Shown here piece after piece: positions 1 to 7,785 of a stretch of DNA of 64,000 nucleotides (the first letter of the stretch is position 1; every line of letters starts with the position of its first letter). Where the stretch lies: contig NZ_FOYL01000007.1 of assembly GCF_900115955.1 (NCBI RefSeq), positions 411,995 to 475,994 on the forward strand. The letters run 5' to 3'. Below the pieces are notes generated by a model. The model was not told the DNA's origin and did not search any database. It saw only the letters and a list, made by a program, of their open reading frames with translations. Position numbers and translations under genes: made by a program. The DNA comes from Lentzea waywayandensis (lineage in GTDB: Bacteria > Actinomycetota > Actinomycetes > Mycobacteriales > Pseudonocardiaceae).

Positions 1-221
1 GCCGCGAGGACGTCGGACGGGACACCGTTGTACTGCGCGGCGCCGAGGACGATGGCCATGTCGGCCTTCGTCCAGTCGTCCACGCGGGCGACCTGCCACA
101 CGCGGAACGCCGTGCCGCCGCCCACGAGCACGCCGATGACCAGCGCCCCGAACACGAGGCGCAACACGATCCGGCGAATCCGGGCGAAGGGCTTGAGGGG
201 CGTGGTCCGCACACCATGCAT
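1..221 (-). CDS. YdcF/SanA-like (DUF218) membrane protein, 3' end off the window
   Basis: Only the first 73 codons are present; the gene runs off the left edge. ATG at 221 follows a GGGAG Shine-Dalgarno about 5 nt upstream. The N-terminus is basic, then there is one membrane segment (RLVFGALVIGVLVGGG), then ADMAIVLGAAQYNGVPSDVL. The AIVLGAA..G.PS..L string is the opening strand of the DUF218 (YdcF/SanA) fold, usually a membrane-anchored protein facing the cell envelope. The family has been linked to envelope integrity and vancomycin tolerance, but its biochemistry is poorly defined. It is transcribed divergently from the peptidase E-like gene. Family assignment is fairly good on the visible part; function is inference. 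Confidence 0.7.
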   Translation of the reverse strand, partial: MHGVRTTPLKPFARIRRIVLRLVFGALVIGVLVGGGTAFRVWQVARVDDWTKADMAIVLGAAQYNGVPSDVLA

Positions 222-272
222 GCTCCCAGACCGCGCGGGTGCCGCGTTGACGCCCCTGCGAGGATCATCGTC

Positions 273-1004
273 ATGCCTGCTGAGCAGCCCACCATCCTCG
301 CCACGTCCGGAGGTCTGCGCTCCGGGCGCCGGACCTTCGTCGAGTTCAACAAGCTGATCCACTTCGCCCTGGACCTCTCCGGCGTCGATGGCCGCACACC
401 GCGCCTGTGCCACGTCGGGACGGCAGGCGGCGACCAGCGGCACATGAACGCGAACATGGCCGAGGCGGGCAAGGTCGCGGGCGTCGACGTCTCGATCCTG
501 AACCTCTTCACGATGCCGCCGACCGACGACCTCGAGGACTACGTGCTGTCCCACGACGTCGTCTGGGTGGGCGGCGGTTCGGTGGCGAACCTGCTCGCGG
601 TGTGGGAGGTGCACGGCCTCGGCGCTGTCTTCCGCAAGGCGTGGGAGTCCGGCGTGGTGCTCAGCGGAGTGTCGGCCGGCTCGATCTGCTGGCACACGGG
701 CGGCGCGACGGACTCGTTCGGCCCGGACCTCCGGATCGTCACGAACGGCCTGGGTTTCCTGCCCTACGGCAACGGCGTGCACTACGACTCCGAGGAGCAG
801 CGCCGTCCGAAGATCCACGACGCCGTGGCCGCCGGAGTGCTGCCGACGACGTACTGCACCGACGACGGCGTCGGCCTGCTCTACCGCGGCACCGAGCTCG
901 TCGAGGCGGTGACGGAACGCCAGGGTTCTGGCGCATACGTGGTGGTCAGGGAGGATTCTTCAGCAACCGCACAGGAGGAAAAGCTCGACACCAGACTCCT
1001 GTGA
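273..1004 (+). CDS. Peptidase E-like S51 family protein
   Basis: 243 residues, close to the usual 220-250 for the S51 peptidase E / cyanophycinase family. The fold is class-I glutaminase-like with a serine nucleophile. VVWVGGGSVANLLAVW is the GG(N/S)T loop, and VVLSGVSAGSICW carries the nucleophile Ser in the SAGS elbow. A later TDDGVGLLYRG fits the family C-terminal part. S51 enzymes cleave Asp-X dipeptides or related substrates in the cytoplasm. The longer reading frame starts at 216, but ATG 273 has GAGG 8-10 nt upstream and begins just before the conserved PTILATSGG strand, so 273 is preferred. Exact substrate is unknown. Confidence 0.8.
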   Translation: MPAEQPTILATSGGLRSGRRTFVEFNKLIHFALDLSGVDGRTPRLCHVGTAGGDQRHMNANMAEAGKVAGVDVSILNLFTMPPTDDLEDYVLSHDVVWVGGGSVANLLAVWEVHGLGAVFRKAWESGVVLSGVSAGSICWHTGGATDSFGPDLRIVTNGLGFLPYGNGVHYDSEEQRRPKIHDAVAAGVLPTTYCTDDGVGLLYRGTELVEAVTERQGSGAYVVVREDSSATAQEEKLDTRLL

Positions 1005-1020
1005 GACGGACCGTGGATGT

Positions 1021-1893
1021 GTGCGCTGGGCCCTGATCCTCTTCCTCGTGGCGGCCGTGTTCGTCGTCCCGGAGGCGGCGCCGTGCCACGCGCACGGGAA
1101 GCCTTCCGCTGATATATCGCGCGGTCCCGATGTATTGGATACGGGTGACGGTTCGTTGGACCCCGGCGACGCCGATATATCGGATACCGGCACGACGTCG
1201 GCGATATCCGATATATCAGCCGCTGACATATCGGATATCGCGGCCGCGGGCGGCGCGTCCGACGTCGGCGTCGCGGTGCTCGACCTCCAGACCGATCAGG
1301 TCGTCTCCGAGCAGGGCGACAAGCCGTTCTACTCGGCGTCGCTGTCGAAGCTCATCCTCGCGTTCGACGCGTTGCACCAGCAGCTGTCCGCCGACGACGT
1401 CGACCTCATCGACCGTGCGCTGAGCGCGAGCGACGACAACGCGATGGACGTGCTGTGGACGAGGTTCGACGGCATGGACGCCATCGGCCGCGTCGCCGCC
1501 GAGGCGGGCCTGACCGGCACTCACGCCCCGGACGACCCGTCACAGTGGGGAGAGGTCGTCATCACCGCGAACGACATGGTGAGGCTCTACCACCACATCC
1601 TCGATTCGCCGGAGCGCGACGCGATCGTCGGCGCGCTGTCGAAGGCGCCCGCCACCGCCGCCGACGGCTTCGACCAGGCGTTCGGCCTGCTCGGCATCAC
1701 CGGCGTCTACGCCAAGCAGGGCTGGATGTACTACCTGCCCAGCGACGTCTACCTGCACAGCGCGGGCGTGCTCGACGACCGCTACGCCGTCGCCGTGCTC
1801 ACCACCAGCCCGACCGGCTCCTGGACCACGGCCAGGCAGTCGATCAACGCCGTCACCACGGCCGTCCTCGCGAAGCTGGGCGTCAAGGGCTAA
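1021..1893 (+). CDS. Exported beta-lactamase-fold (class A-like) serine hydrolase with AT-rich repeat linker
   Basis: 290 residues. A hydrophobic N-terminus (RWALILFLVAAVFVVPEA) suggests export. The catalytic domain starts near residue 75: YSASLSKLIL contains the SxxK tetrad, SASDDNAMDVL the SDN-like motif and YAKQGWMYY a KTG-like element (KQG). This resembles the beta-lactamase-2 / PF13354 family, many of which are not true beta-lactamases. Between signal and domain (about residues 30-75) lies an unusual linker of repeated D-I-S and V-L-D-T-G units. They are encoded by AT-rich palindromic DNA with rare ATA codons, unlike the rest of the gene. GTG at 1021 has only a weak ribosome site. Antibiotic hydrolysis is possible but cannot be claimed. 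Confidence 0.72.
   Translation: MRWALILFLVAAVFVVPEAAPCHAHGKPSADISRGPDVLDTGDGSLDPGDADISDTGTTSAISDISAADISDIAAAGGASDVGVAVLDLQTDQVVSEQGDKPFYSASLSKLILAFDALHQQLSADDVDLIDRALSASDDNAMDVLWTRFDGMDAIGRVAAEAGLTGTHAPDDPSQWGEVVITANDMVRLYHHILDSPERDAIVGALSKAPATAADGFDQAFGLLGITGVYAKQGWMYYLPSDVYLHSAGVLDDRYAVAVLTTSPTGSWTTARQSINAVTTAVLAKLGVKG
1111..1243 (+). repeat. Cluster of AT-rich palindromic motifs (GATATATC / ATGTATTGGATAC) inside a CDS
   Basis: Motifs seen: GATATATCGC (1111), ATGTATTGGATACGGGTG (1130-1147), CCGATATATCGG, a perfect 12-bp palindrome (1172-1183), CGATATCCGATATATC (1202-1217) and GACATATCGGATATC (1225-1239). All are read in one frame as D-I-S or V-L-D-T-G and use ATA codons that are almost absent from neighbouring genes. 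The 18-bp string at 1130-1147 recurs exactly at 16581-16598. Confidence 0.8.
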
Positions 1894-2737
1894 CCTCACG
1901 GCGCCGCGACGGCCGGTCCCACACCGCGCTGAACTCGCGCACCACGAGGATCGCGACCACGAGGAGCACTGTCGCCGCGAAGACCAAGCCGCTGAACAAC
2001 ATCCCGGCGCCACCACCGATGGAGGCGACCTTGGCGGCGGCCCATCCGACGGCGGCGGGGATGACCATGCAAGCGACGATGTTCCGTCGCCGTACCGTGT
2101 AGACGTTCTTCTCCCGTGCCAGCGACAAGCCGAGCACCACCGGAGTGAGCGTCACCAGGAGGCCGTACACCTCCAGCAGCAGCAACCTCGACGGCGCCGT
2201 GAACGCCAGCGCCACCACGGACACCGACAACGCGGCTCCCGCGACGACGAGCACGGTGCCGAGCACCCTGATCCGGTGCGCCGACTCGTAGTCGGCGGAC
2301 ACCGGGACGAGCGGCCCGAACTCGCCCACAACGATCTTGTGGACGACGAAGCTGCTCCGCAGGACGAGCACCAGCGCGGCCACCACCGGCACCAGGAGCA
2401 CCAGCGCGGCCACCAGCGCGAAGTCGCCCGGCCTGCCCACGGGCTCGACGCTGGACGCGAACCAGTAGAACGGGAAGAAGATCACCGCTGCGGCGCCCTC
2501 CAACACCACGAACACGTGCCGCAGCCTGGCTGCCGATGCCGCGTCGGTGATCCGGGTCGCCACCACACCACCCGCCACCGCGCACAGGCACACCAGCCCG
2601 CCACTCACCGCCGCGGCCACGAGCACCTGCGGGTTCCCGGCCTCGGTCAGCGCCGAGAACGCCGCCACCCAGGCGACGAACGCCACCCCCACCGCGGCCT
2701 GCACGAGGCCGCGCCTCCTGATCTGCTCCCCCGTCAC
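1883..2737 (-). CDS. Polytopic membrane protein, unknown function
   Basis: 284 residues with about eight hydrophobic segments (roughly 11-30, 38-60, 75-95, 106-126, 158-179, 185-206, 220-235 and 246-266). No transporter signature or catalytic motif was recognised. The chosen start is GTG 2737, just after an in-frame AGAGGT. A second GTG at 2704 has an excellent AGGAGG 9 nt upstream and would remove the basic RRR stretch before the first helix, so the start is uncertain. Last gene of a three-gene minus-strand set; its stop overlaps the 3' end of the convergent beta-lactamase-like gene by 11 bp. The longer open frame reaching 3361 is an out-of-frame shadow of the upstream gene. Confidence 0.65.
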   Translation of the reverse strand: MTGEQIRRRGLVQAAVGVAFVAWVAAFSALTEAGNPQVLVAAAVSGGLVCLCAVAGGVVATRITDAASAARLRHVFVVLEGAAAVIFFPFYWFASSVEPVGRPGDFALVAALVLLVPVVAALVLVLRSSFVVHKIVVGEFGPLVPVSADYESAHRIRVLGTVLVVAGAALSVSVVALAFTAPSRLLLLEVYGLLVTLTPVVLGLSLAREKNVYTVRRRNIVACMVIPAAVGWAAAKVASIGGGAGMLFSGLVFAATVLLVVAILVVREFSAVWDRPSRRREVSP

Positions 2738-2772
2738 ACCTCTTACACGCCAGACCGCCCGGGAGTGTTGCC

Positions 2773-3279
2773 TCAGCCGGCCCGCAACACCCTGTGCGCG
2801 GTGAAGAACGCGACACCGCCCAGGACGATGAGCAGGCCCAGCAACGCGAGGTACACCGCTGCCCCGGCCGTGAAGGGAACCGGTCGAGTCTTCACGTTCA
2901 GCGCCATCACCTCGGCGAACCAGGCGACCAGCACGCAGAAGATCGCACCGCCCCACCACACCCCGAGAAGGCGGCGGACCAGTCGTGCGCCGTTCACGTC
3001 GACGTACTCGCCCTGGGCGCAGGAACGGGCAGTGGCGAGACTCAAGCCGGACAACACCGCGCAGAACGCCCCGATGCCGGCCGTCATCACGCCGATCACG
3101 TTGATCGGGCTGCGGGAGGACGGCAGGTTCAGTCCGATCACGACCAGCGCGATCCCGAACACCAGCGCCATGCCGATGAGGGGCAGGCCCGTCAAAGCCA
3201 GCCGCGTCCTGATCCGCTCGACGCGCGGTGCGGACACCCACACCCACGCCGGTGCCGGCCCCCGGCCGATGATCATCAT
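2773..3279 (-). CDS. Four-helix membrane protein, unknown function
   Basis: 168 residues with four predicted transmembrane helices (about 28-50, 60-85, 108-125 and 135-158). ATG 3279 overlaps the TGA of the small upstream ORF (ATGA), implying translational coupling. The stop lies 35 bp before the next membrane gene, so the three probably form one operon. No family recognised; the downstream neighbour is also an orphan membrane protein, and the two may act as a complex. Confidence 0.6.
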   Translation of the reverse strand: MMIIGRGPAPAWVWVSAPRVERIRTRLALTGLPLIGMALVFGIALVVIGLNLPSSRSPINVIGVMTAGIGAFCAVLSGLSLATARSCAQGEYVDVNGARLVRRLLGVWWGGAIFCVLVAWFAEVMALNVKTRPVPFTAGAAVYLALLGLLIVLGGVAFFTAHRVLRAG

Positions 3280-3437
3280 TTGCTGGCCGCGGTGAGCACG
3301 GTTCCGTCCACCGCACCTTGGTCGGTGCTGTCGCACCAACGCGCGATGAGCCGGCCAGCACGCACTCGCCCGTAGAGCTCGGCGGGCGGCGGTGTGGCGC
3401 GCCGCCCTGCCGCGTACTCCCAGTCGTCGACCACCAC
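3276..3437 (-). CDS. Small 53-residue protein, first gene of a coupled membrane-protein operon
   Basis: Starts at GTG 3437 right after an in-frame TGA, with AGGGGG about 4 nt upstream. It reads VVVDDWEYAAGRRATPPPAE, then LYGRVRAGRLIARWCDSTDQ, and ends in a TGA that overlaps the next ATG as ATGA. Composition is balanced and protein-like rather than Arg-rich, unlike the shadow frame over the same DNA. No homologue recognised. It lies in the glyS-membrane protein spacer and may be missed by automatic gene callers. Confidence 0.5.
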   Translation of the reverse strand: MVVDDWEYAAGRRATPPPAELYGRVRAGRLIARWCDSTDQGAVDGTVLTAASK

Positions 3438-3509
3438 TCACCCCCTGCACGCTGTGACGAAGCGACTTCACAGCGTAGCAGCGTGGTGCGGCCGAACGGA
3501 GCAGTCGAA

Positions 3510-4907
3510 CTAGCAGCCGATCAGGCGTGCCGCGAGGTACGACTCCAGCTGGTCCATCGCCACGCGCTCCTGCGACATCGTGTCGCGCTCCCGCACCGTC
3601 ACGGCGAGGTCGGTGAGCGTGTCGAAGTCGACCGTCACGCAGAACGGCGTGCCGATCTCGTCCTGACGGCGGTAGCGGCGGCCGATGGCACCGGCGTCGT
3701 CGAAGTCGACGTTCCAGTTGCGGCGCAGGGCCGTCGCGAGGTCGCGGGCCTTGGGCGACAGGTCGGCGTTGCGCGACAAGGGAAGCACCGCGACCTTGAC
3801 CGGCGCGAGGCGGCGGTCGAGCTTGAGCACGACGCGCTTGTCCACGCCGCCCTTGGCGTTCGGGGCCTCGTCCTCGGTGTAGGCCTCCAGCAGGAACGCC
3901 ATCATCGGGCGGCCGACACCGGCGGCGGGTTCGATGACGAACGGCTTGAAGCGCGAGTTCGTGGCCTGGTCGAAGTACGACAGGTCGACGCCGGAGTGGT
4001 TCGAGTGCGTCGTCAGGTCGAAGTCGGTGCGGTTCGCGATGCCCTCGAGCTCACCCCACTCCTGGCCGCCGAACTGGAAGCGGTACTCGACGTCGACCGT
4101 CCGCTTCGAGTAGTGCGACAGCTTTTCCTTCGGGTGCTCGTAGTGACGCAGGTTCTCCTTGGAGATGCCCAGGTCCGTGTACCAGCGGGTGCGCTCGTCG
4201 ATCCAGTACTGGTGCCACTCTTCGTCCGTGCCCGGCTCGACGAAGAACTCCATCTCCATCTGCTCGAACTCGCGGGTGCGGAAGATGAAGTTGCCCGGCG
4301 TGATCTCGTTGCGGAACGACTTGCCGATCTGACCGATGCCGAACGGCGGCTTCTTGCGCGACGTCGTCTGCACGTTCAGGAAGTTCGTGAAGATGCCCTG
4401 CGCGGTCTCCGGGCGCAGGTAGTGCAGGCCTTCCTCGGTCTCGATCGGGCCGAGGTGCGTCTTGAGCAGGCCGTTGAACATCTTCGGCTCGGTGTAGGTG
4501 CCGCGCACGCCGCAGTTGGGGCACGGCACGTCGGAGACGTCGCCCTCGGCGACCTCCTTGCCGGTGCGCTCCGCGTACTCCTCGGACAGCGTGTCCGCGC
4601 GGAACCGCTTGTGGCACGACTCGCACTCGACGAGCGGGTCGACGAACGCCTCGACGTGACCGGAGGCGACCCACACGTCACGCGGCAGGATGACCGACGA
4701 GTCCAGGCCGACGACGTCCTCGCGGCCGCGGACCATGAAGTTCCACCACTGGCGCTTGATGTTGTCCTTGAGCTCGACGCCGAGAGGTCCGTAGTCCCAT
4801 GCCGAGCGGGTACCGCCGTAGATCTCCCCGCACGGGTAGACGAACCCCCTGCGCTTGCAGAGGCTGACAACGGTCTCGATGCGATCGGCGGGCAAGGGGA
4901 ACTCCAT
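3510..4907 (-). CDS. glyS: Glycyl-tRNA synthetase, single-chain class II type
   Basis: 465 residues. Charges tRNA-Gly in the cytoplasm. This is the alpha2 (archaeal/eukaryote-like) form typical of actinobacteria, not the alpha2-beta2 form. Motif 1 lies in ..GTRSAWDYGPLGVELKDN. A zinc-knuckle insertion carries CESCHKRF and CPNC. Motif 2 is IGQIGKSFRNEITPG, and the C-terminal anticodon-binding domain ends APVKVAVLPLSRN...QDEIGTPFCVTVDF. Starts ATG 4907. The position beside smtB-zur and upstream of uppS/recO/era matches the mycobacterial glyS locus. Confidence 0.97.
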   Translation of the reverse strand: MEFPLPADRIETVVSLCKRRGFVYPCGEIYGGTRSAWDYGPLGVELKDNIKRQWWNFMVRGREDVVGLDSSVILPRDVWVASGHVEAFVDPLVECESCHKRFRADTLSEEYAERTGKEVAEGDVSDVPCPNCGVRGTYTEPKMFNGLLKTHLGPIETEEGLHYLRPETAQGIFTNFLNVQTTSRKKPPFGIGQIGKSFRNEITPGNFIFRTREFEQMEMEFFVEPGTDEEWHQYWIDERTRWYTDLGISKENLRHYEHPKEKLSHYSKRTVDVEYRFQFGGQEWGELEGIANRTDFDLTTHSNHSGVDLSYFDQATNSRFKPFVIEPAAGVGRPMMAFLLEAYTEDEAPNAKGGVDKRVVLKLDRRLAPVKVAVLPLSRNADLSPKARDLATALRRNWNVDFDDAGAIGRRYRRQDEIGTPFCVTVDFDTLTDLAVTVRERDTMSQERVAMDQLESYLAARLIGC

Positions 4908-4988
4908 CGGGCGAATGAGAATCGGGGCCTCAAGCCTAGCCCGTCACGTCAGGCCCCGAACGGGCGACCGGAGCCTTACCCTGCACGG

Positions 4989-5666
4989 ATGGAAGACCGG
5001 CTGCGAGAGCTGTGGGACTTCGCCGACCTGGGCGGCACCGAGGCGAGGTTCCGCGCGGCGCTGAACGACGAGGCGACCGACGACGGGCGCGCGGAGGTGC
5101 TGACCCAGCTCGCCCGCGTCGAGGGCCTGCGCGACAACTTCGCCGCAGGTCACGCGTTGATCGACGAGGCGGAGACGCTCGTGTCCCCCGACTCGACGGG
5201 CCGCGTGCGCACGTTGCTGGAACGCGGCAGGCTGCACCGTTCCGGCGGTGATCCGGAGGCGGCGCAACCGTTGTTCGTGGCGGCGTTCGTCCTCGCGAAG
5301 AAGCGCGACGACCTGTGGTTCGCCGCGGACGCCGCGCACATGGTGGCCCTGGTCGACGACCCGGAGAAGTGGACGCAGGTCGGGCTCGACGTGATCTCGG
5401 AGCACCCGAACCTGACGCACTGGCTCGGGCCGCTGTACAACAACCTCGGCTGGTACTACTTCGAGCACGAACGCTACGAGGACGCGCTGACGGCGTTCGA
5501 CCAGACGCCCGCGCCCTACGCCGCGTACGGCAAGGCCAAGACGCTGCACATCCTCGGCCGCACCGAAGAAGCCGCGCAGGCGGCGCGCCGGGCGTTGGAG
5601 CTGCTGCCGGACGGTTCCGACGAGGAGTTCCTCGCGGAGATGACGAAGATCGCTAGCGAGGGGTAG
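4989..5666 (+). CDS. Tetratricopeptide-repeat protein
   Basis: 225 residues, divergent from glyS. Helical repeats of about 34 residues with TPR character are visible, e.g. LGWYYFEHERYEDALTAFDQ and AKTLHILGRTEEAAQAARRALELL. TPR proteins act as cytoplasmic scaffolds; no partner is indicated. The reading frame is open back to 3318, but that part is the antisense shadow of glyS. ATG 4989 begins the first helix. The last 14 bp overlap the convergent gene. Confidence 0.75.
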   Translation: MEDRLRELWDFADLGGTEARFRAALNDEATDDGRAEVLTQLARVEGLRDNFAAGHALIDEAETLVSPDSTGRVRTLLERGRLHRSGGDPEAAQPLFVAAFVLAKKRDDLWFAADAAHMVALVDDPEKWTQVGLDVISEHPNLTHWLGPLYNNLGWYYFEHERYEDALTAFDQTPAPYAAYGKAKTLHILGRTEEAAQAARRALELLPDGSDEEFLAEMTKIASEG

Positions 5667-6027
5667 CCGGACCCGCGGCCTCGCCGAGCCGCACCGTGAA
5701 CGCGTCCTCGGCGAGCACGCTCGTGTGCGTCTCGACCTCACCGCCGGCACTGGTCAGCGTCGGCTCGTACATGGCGGGTTCGTCGGTGAGCGCCTCGGAC
5801 AGCAGCGGGATGACGTGTTCGCGCACGGGGAACGGCGACATCGCGCGCCGGTAGGCCACCACGGACTCGAACTCGACCGTCAGCACCCAGCGGTCGTCCT
5901 CGTCGGTCGAGCGCGCCAGCGTGCCCTTGCGGCACCCCGGCTGAGCCGTCAGCAGCTTCAACGCCTGCTCGACGCGCGAGGTGAACGACTCGGGATCGGA
6001 TACGCGAAAGCGGCACACGAGGAGCAC
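5653..6027 (-). CDS. ABM-domain-like (dimeric alpha/beta barrel) protein
   Basis: About 124 residues from GTG 6027. LLVCRFRV at the start, TAQPGCRKGTLARSTDEDDRWVLTVEFESVVAYRRAM in the middle and F(P)VREHVIPLLSEAL resemble the antibiotic-biosynthesis-monooxygenase-like ferredoxin fold, in which a strand, a W..V.EFES strand and a helix recur. Such proteins are small cytoplasmic oxygenases or stress proteins; no catalytic role can be assigned. The start has no clear Shine-Dalgarno and lies 17 bp from the divergent gene start, so it may be leaderless. Possible upstream start at 6084. Confidence 0.6.
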   Translation of the reverse strand: MLLVCRFRVSDPESFTSRVEQALKLLTAQPGCRKGTLARSTDEDDRWVLTVEFESVVAYRRAMSPFPVREHVIPLLSEALTDEPAMYEPTLTSAGGEVETHTSVLAEDAFTVRLGEAAGPATPR

Positions 6028-6044
6028 GGTGCAAGGATGGCACG

Positions 6045-6323
6045 GTGACCTCCAAGCGCCCTCTCCTGCCCGGCGACGGCCCACTCGCGCGCGTCCGCCC
6101 CGTCGTGGCGTTCGTGCTCGTGCTCGGTCTGTTCATCACCGGCGTGTTGGTGGGCGGCACCCTCGGCGCGGTGCTGCTCGGTGTGCTGATCGTGGGCGCC
6201 GGCGTGCTGCTGGCAGCCACCTGGAAGGTTCTTTCCCCAGCTCAGCGCACATTGCGCGTGGTGGTCCTGCTCGTACTGCTCATCATCACCGTAGAATTGG
6301 TTGTGAAAATCCCTACCAGGTGA
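6045..6323 (+). CDS. Small membrane protein upstream of smtB-zur
   Basis: 92 residues. GTG 6045 has AAGGA 7 nt upstream. Two or three hydrophobic helices (about 20-60 and 72-88) and a short basic N-terminus. The next gene starts 12 bp downstream, so it is probably cotranscribed with the zinc regulators. No family recognised with certainty; a zinc-related role is only suggested by position. Confidence 0.65.
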   Translation: MTSKRPLLPGDGPLARVRPVVAFVLVLGLFITGVLVGGTLGAVLLGVLIVGAGVLLAATWKVLSPAQRTLRVVVLLVLLIITVELVVKIPTR

Positions 6324-6334
6324 GGTGCGCCGCC

Positions 6335-6685
6335 ATGACCGTCCAGTTGCACGGCGAGCACTCCCCCGAACGCGCGGCCCCCGCGCCCGCGCCACCCCGT
6401 TCCGCGCACACCCTCGCCGAGGCCGGCGACCTGCTGCGCGCGCTGGCCGCCCCGGTCCGCATCGCCATCGTGCTGCAGCTGCGGGAACACGACCGCTGCG
6501 TGCACGAACTGGTCGAGGCGCTGGGAGTCGCCCAGCCGCTGATCAGCCAGCACCTGCGCGTGCTGAAGTCGGCGGGCGTGGTGCACGGCGAAAGACACGG
6601 CCGCGAGGTCGTGTACCGACTGGTGGACGAACACCTGGCGCACATCGTGGTGGACGCTGTGACGCACGTCGAGGAGAAGTTGTGA
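6335..6685 (+). CDS. smtB: Zinc-sensing ArsR/SmtB-family repressor
   Basis: 116 residues. The winged helix-turn-helix is centred on CVHELVEALGVAQPLISQHLRVLKSAGVV. The C-terminal helix has DEHLAHIVVDAVTHVEE, matching the alpha-5 metal site of SmtB/CzrA (D-x-H-x10-H-x2-E), so Zn(II) sensing is well supported. Members release DNA when zinc binds. ATG 6335, with GAGG about 9 nt upstream. The TGA overlaps the GTG of zur (GTGA). In M. tuberculosis the homologous pair is smtB (Rv2358)-furB/zur (Rv2359), where the first gene represses the pair. Confidence 0.9.
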   Translation: MTVQLHGEHSPERAAPAPAPPRSAHTLAEAGDLLRALAAPVRIAIVLQLREHDRCVHELVEALGVAQPLISQHLRVLKSAGVVHGERHGREVVYRLVDEHLAHIVVDAVTHVEEKL

Positions 6686-7080
6686 CCGGACTGAGGTCCA
6701 CCAAGCAGCGCACCGCGGTGTCGAACCTGCTCGACCAGCTCGACGACTTCCGCAGCGCCCAGGAACTGCACGAGGAACTACGCCGCCGCGGCGAGGGCAT
6801 CGGCCTGACGACGGTCTACCGCACACTCCAGTCCCTCGCGGACGCGGGCCAGGTCGACGTCCTGCGCACCGACTCGGGCGAGGCGATCTATCGCCGTTGC
6901 TCGGCGCACCACCACCATCACCTCGTGTGCCGCCACTGCGGCCGCACGGTCGAGGTGGAGGGCCCCGCCGTCGAGAAGTGGGCGGACCGGGTGGCGGCCG
7001 AGAACGGCTTCTCCGAGGTCAGCCACACCGTCGAGATCTTCGGCACGTGCGCGGAGTGCACGGCCAAGGGCCTCAAGTAG
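6682..7080 (+). CDS. zur: Fur-family zinc uptake regulator Zur
   Basis: 132 residues. N-terminal winged helix (STKQRTAVSNLL, GLTTVYRTLQSLADAGQVDVL) and metal sites: the HHHHHLVCRHCG segment with its CxxC, and a second pair GTCAECT that completes the structural zinc site. Zur represses zinc uptake and alternative ribosomal protein genes when zinc is plentiful. Overlaps smtB by 4 nt (GTGA), giving coupled synthesis of the low-zinc and high-zinc sensors. The next gene on the opposite strand ends 3 bp away. Confidence 0.92.
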   Translation: MTGLRSTKQRTAVSNLLDQLDDFRSAQELHEELRRRGEGIGLTTVYRTLQSLADAGQVDVLRTDSGEAIYRRCSAHHHHHLVCRHCGRTVEVEGPAVEKWADRVAAENGFSEVSHTVEIFGTCAECTAKGLK

Positions 7081-7083
7081 GGC

Positions 7084-7785
7084 CTAGGACTCGTAGGGCT
7101 CGACCGGCTCGGGCACCGGCGTGAAGGACTCCACGGTGAAGCTCGGCACCCAGGAGTTCTTCTCGTTCGCCGACTTCGGCACGACCTTCCCGGTCACCTC
7201 GACCCACTGCTCGTCGGGCAGCGCGGGCACGTCCCCGGTCACCCGCACCTTCAACGGCCGGGCGTCGGCGGCGCAGCACGAGATCGCGAGCCGTGCGACG
7301 TAGGTGTCGCCGTCCGCGCGCAGCAGGAAGCCGGTCAGCTTGACCCGGCGGCCGTCCAGGGTGCCGGACTCGTCCCACGCCGTGCGCGTGACGAACTCCG
7401 TCATGGACAACGGGATCACGTCGGCGGACGGCAGCTCGCCGAGCAGGTTGCGGGAGCGCTGCGTCTGGTTCGTGTCGGCGGCCGAGTTGACGACGTCGCC
7501 GCCCAGTGCCGGGGGCGAGATCAGGAACACGGCCAGGACCGGCAGCAGCATCAGCCACGTCGAGCGCGACGAGTGCGAGTGCTCGTGACCGTCGTCGGCG
7601 GCCTTGCCCCGGCGGACGTCCCGGATGATCGCGAACAGCGCGAGGCCGATCATGATCACGCCGGCCGCGATCAGCAGCGGCAGCAGGCTCTTCTGCACGT
7701 ACCTGAGATAGAGCCCGGAGAAGCTGATCTTCAGCAGCGCGCCGCCGAGCAGGACCAGCAGGATGTTCTGGGTTTCCCGCCTCAC
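7084..7785 (-). CDS. TIGR03943 family protein (YcgQ-like permease partner)
   Basis: 233 residues. Two or three N-terminal membrane helices (NILLVLLGGALLKISFSG, LLPLLIAAGVIMIGLALFAI, then a His-rich GHEHSHSS before LMLLPVLAVFLISPPALG), then an extracytoplasmic domain with VTRTAWDESGTLDGRRVKLTGFL, AISCCAADARPLKV and EQWVEVTGKV. This is the architecture of TIGR03943/DUF1980 proteins, which pair with PF03773 permeases (Bacillus YcgQ-YcgR). The CC pair and His-rich loop suggest metal contact. GTG 7785 overlaps the permease stop (GTGA). Metal specificity is inference from the adjacent smtB-zur. Confidence 0.8.
   Translation of the reverse strand: MRRETQNILLVLLGGALLKISFSGLYLRYVQKSLLPLLIAAGVIMIGLALFAIIRDVRRGKAADDGHEHSHSSRSTWLMLLPVLAVFLISPPALGGDVVNSAADTNQTQRSRNLLGELPSADVIPLSMTEFVTRTAWDESGTLDGRRVKLTGFLLRADGDTYVARLAISCCAADARPLKVRVTGDVPALPDEQWVEVTGKVVPKSANEKNSWVPSFTVESFTPVPEPVEPYES

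Noticed and set aside
3318..4988. Long + strand open frame over glyS
   Set aside because: It is the antisense of the glycyl-tRNA synthetase; only the part after ATG 4989 looks like a protein (TPR).
6305..6320. TGTGAAAAT as a Zur box
   Set aside because: Lacks the inverted partner; it lies in the end of the small membrane gene.
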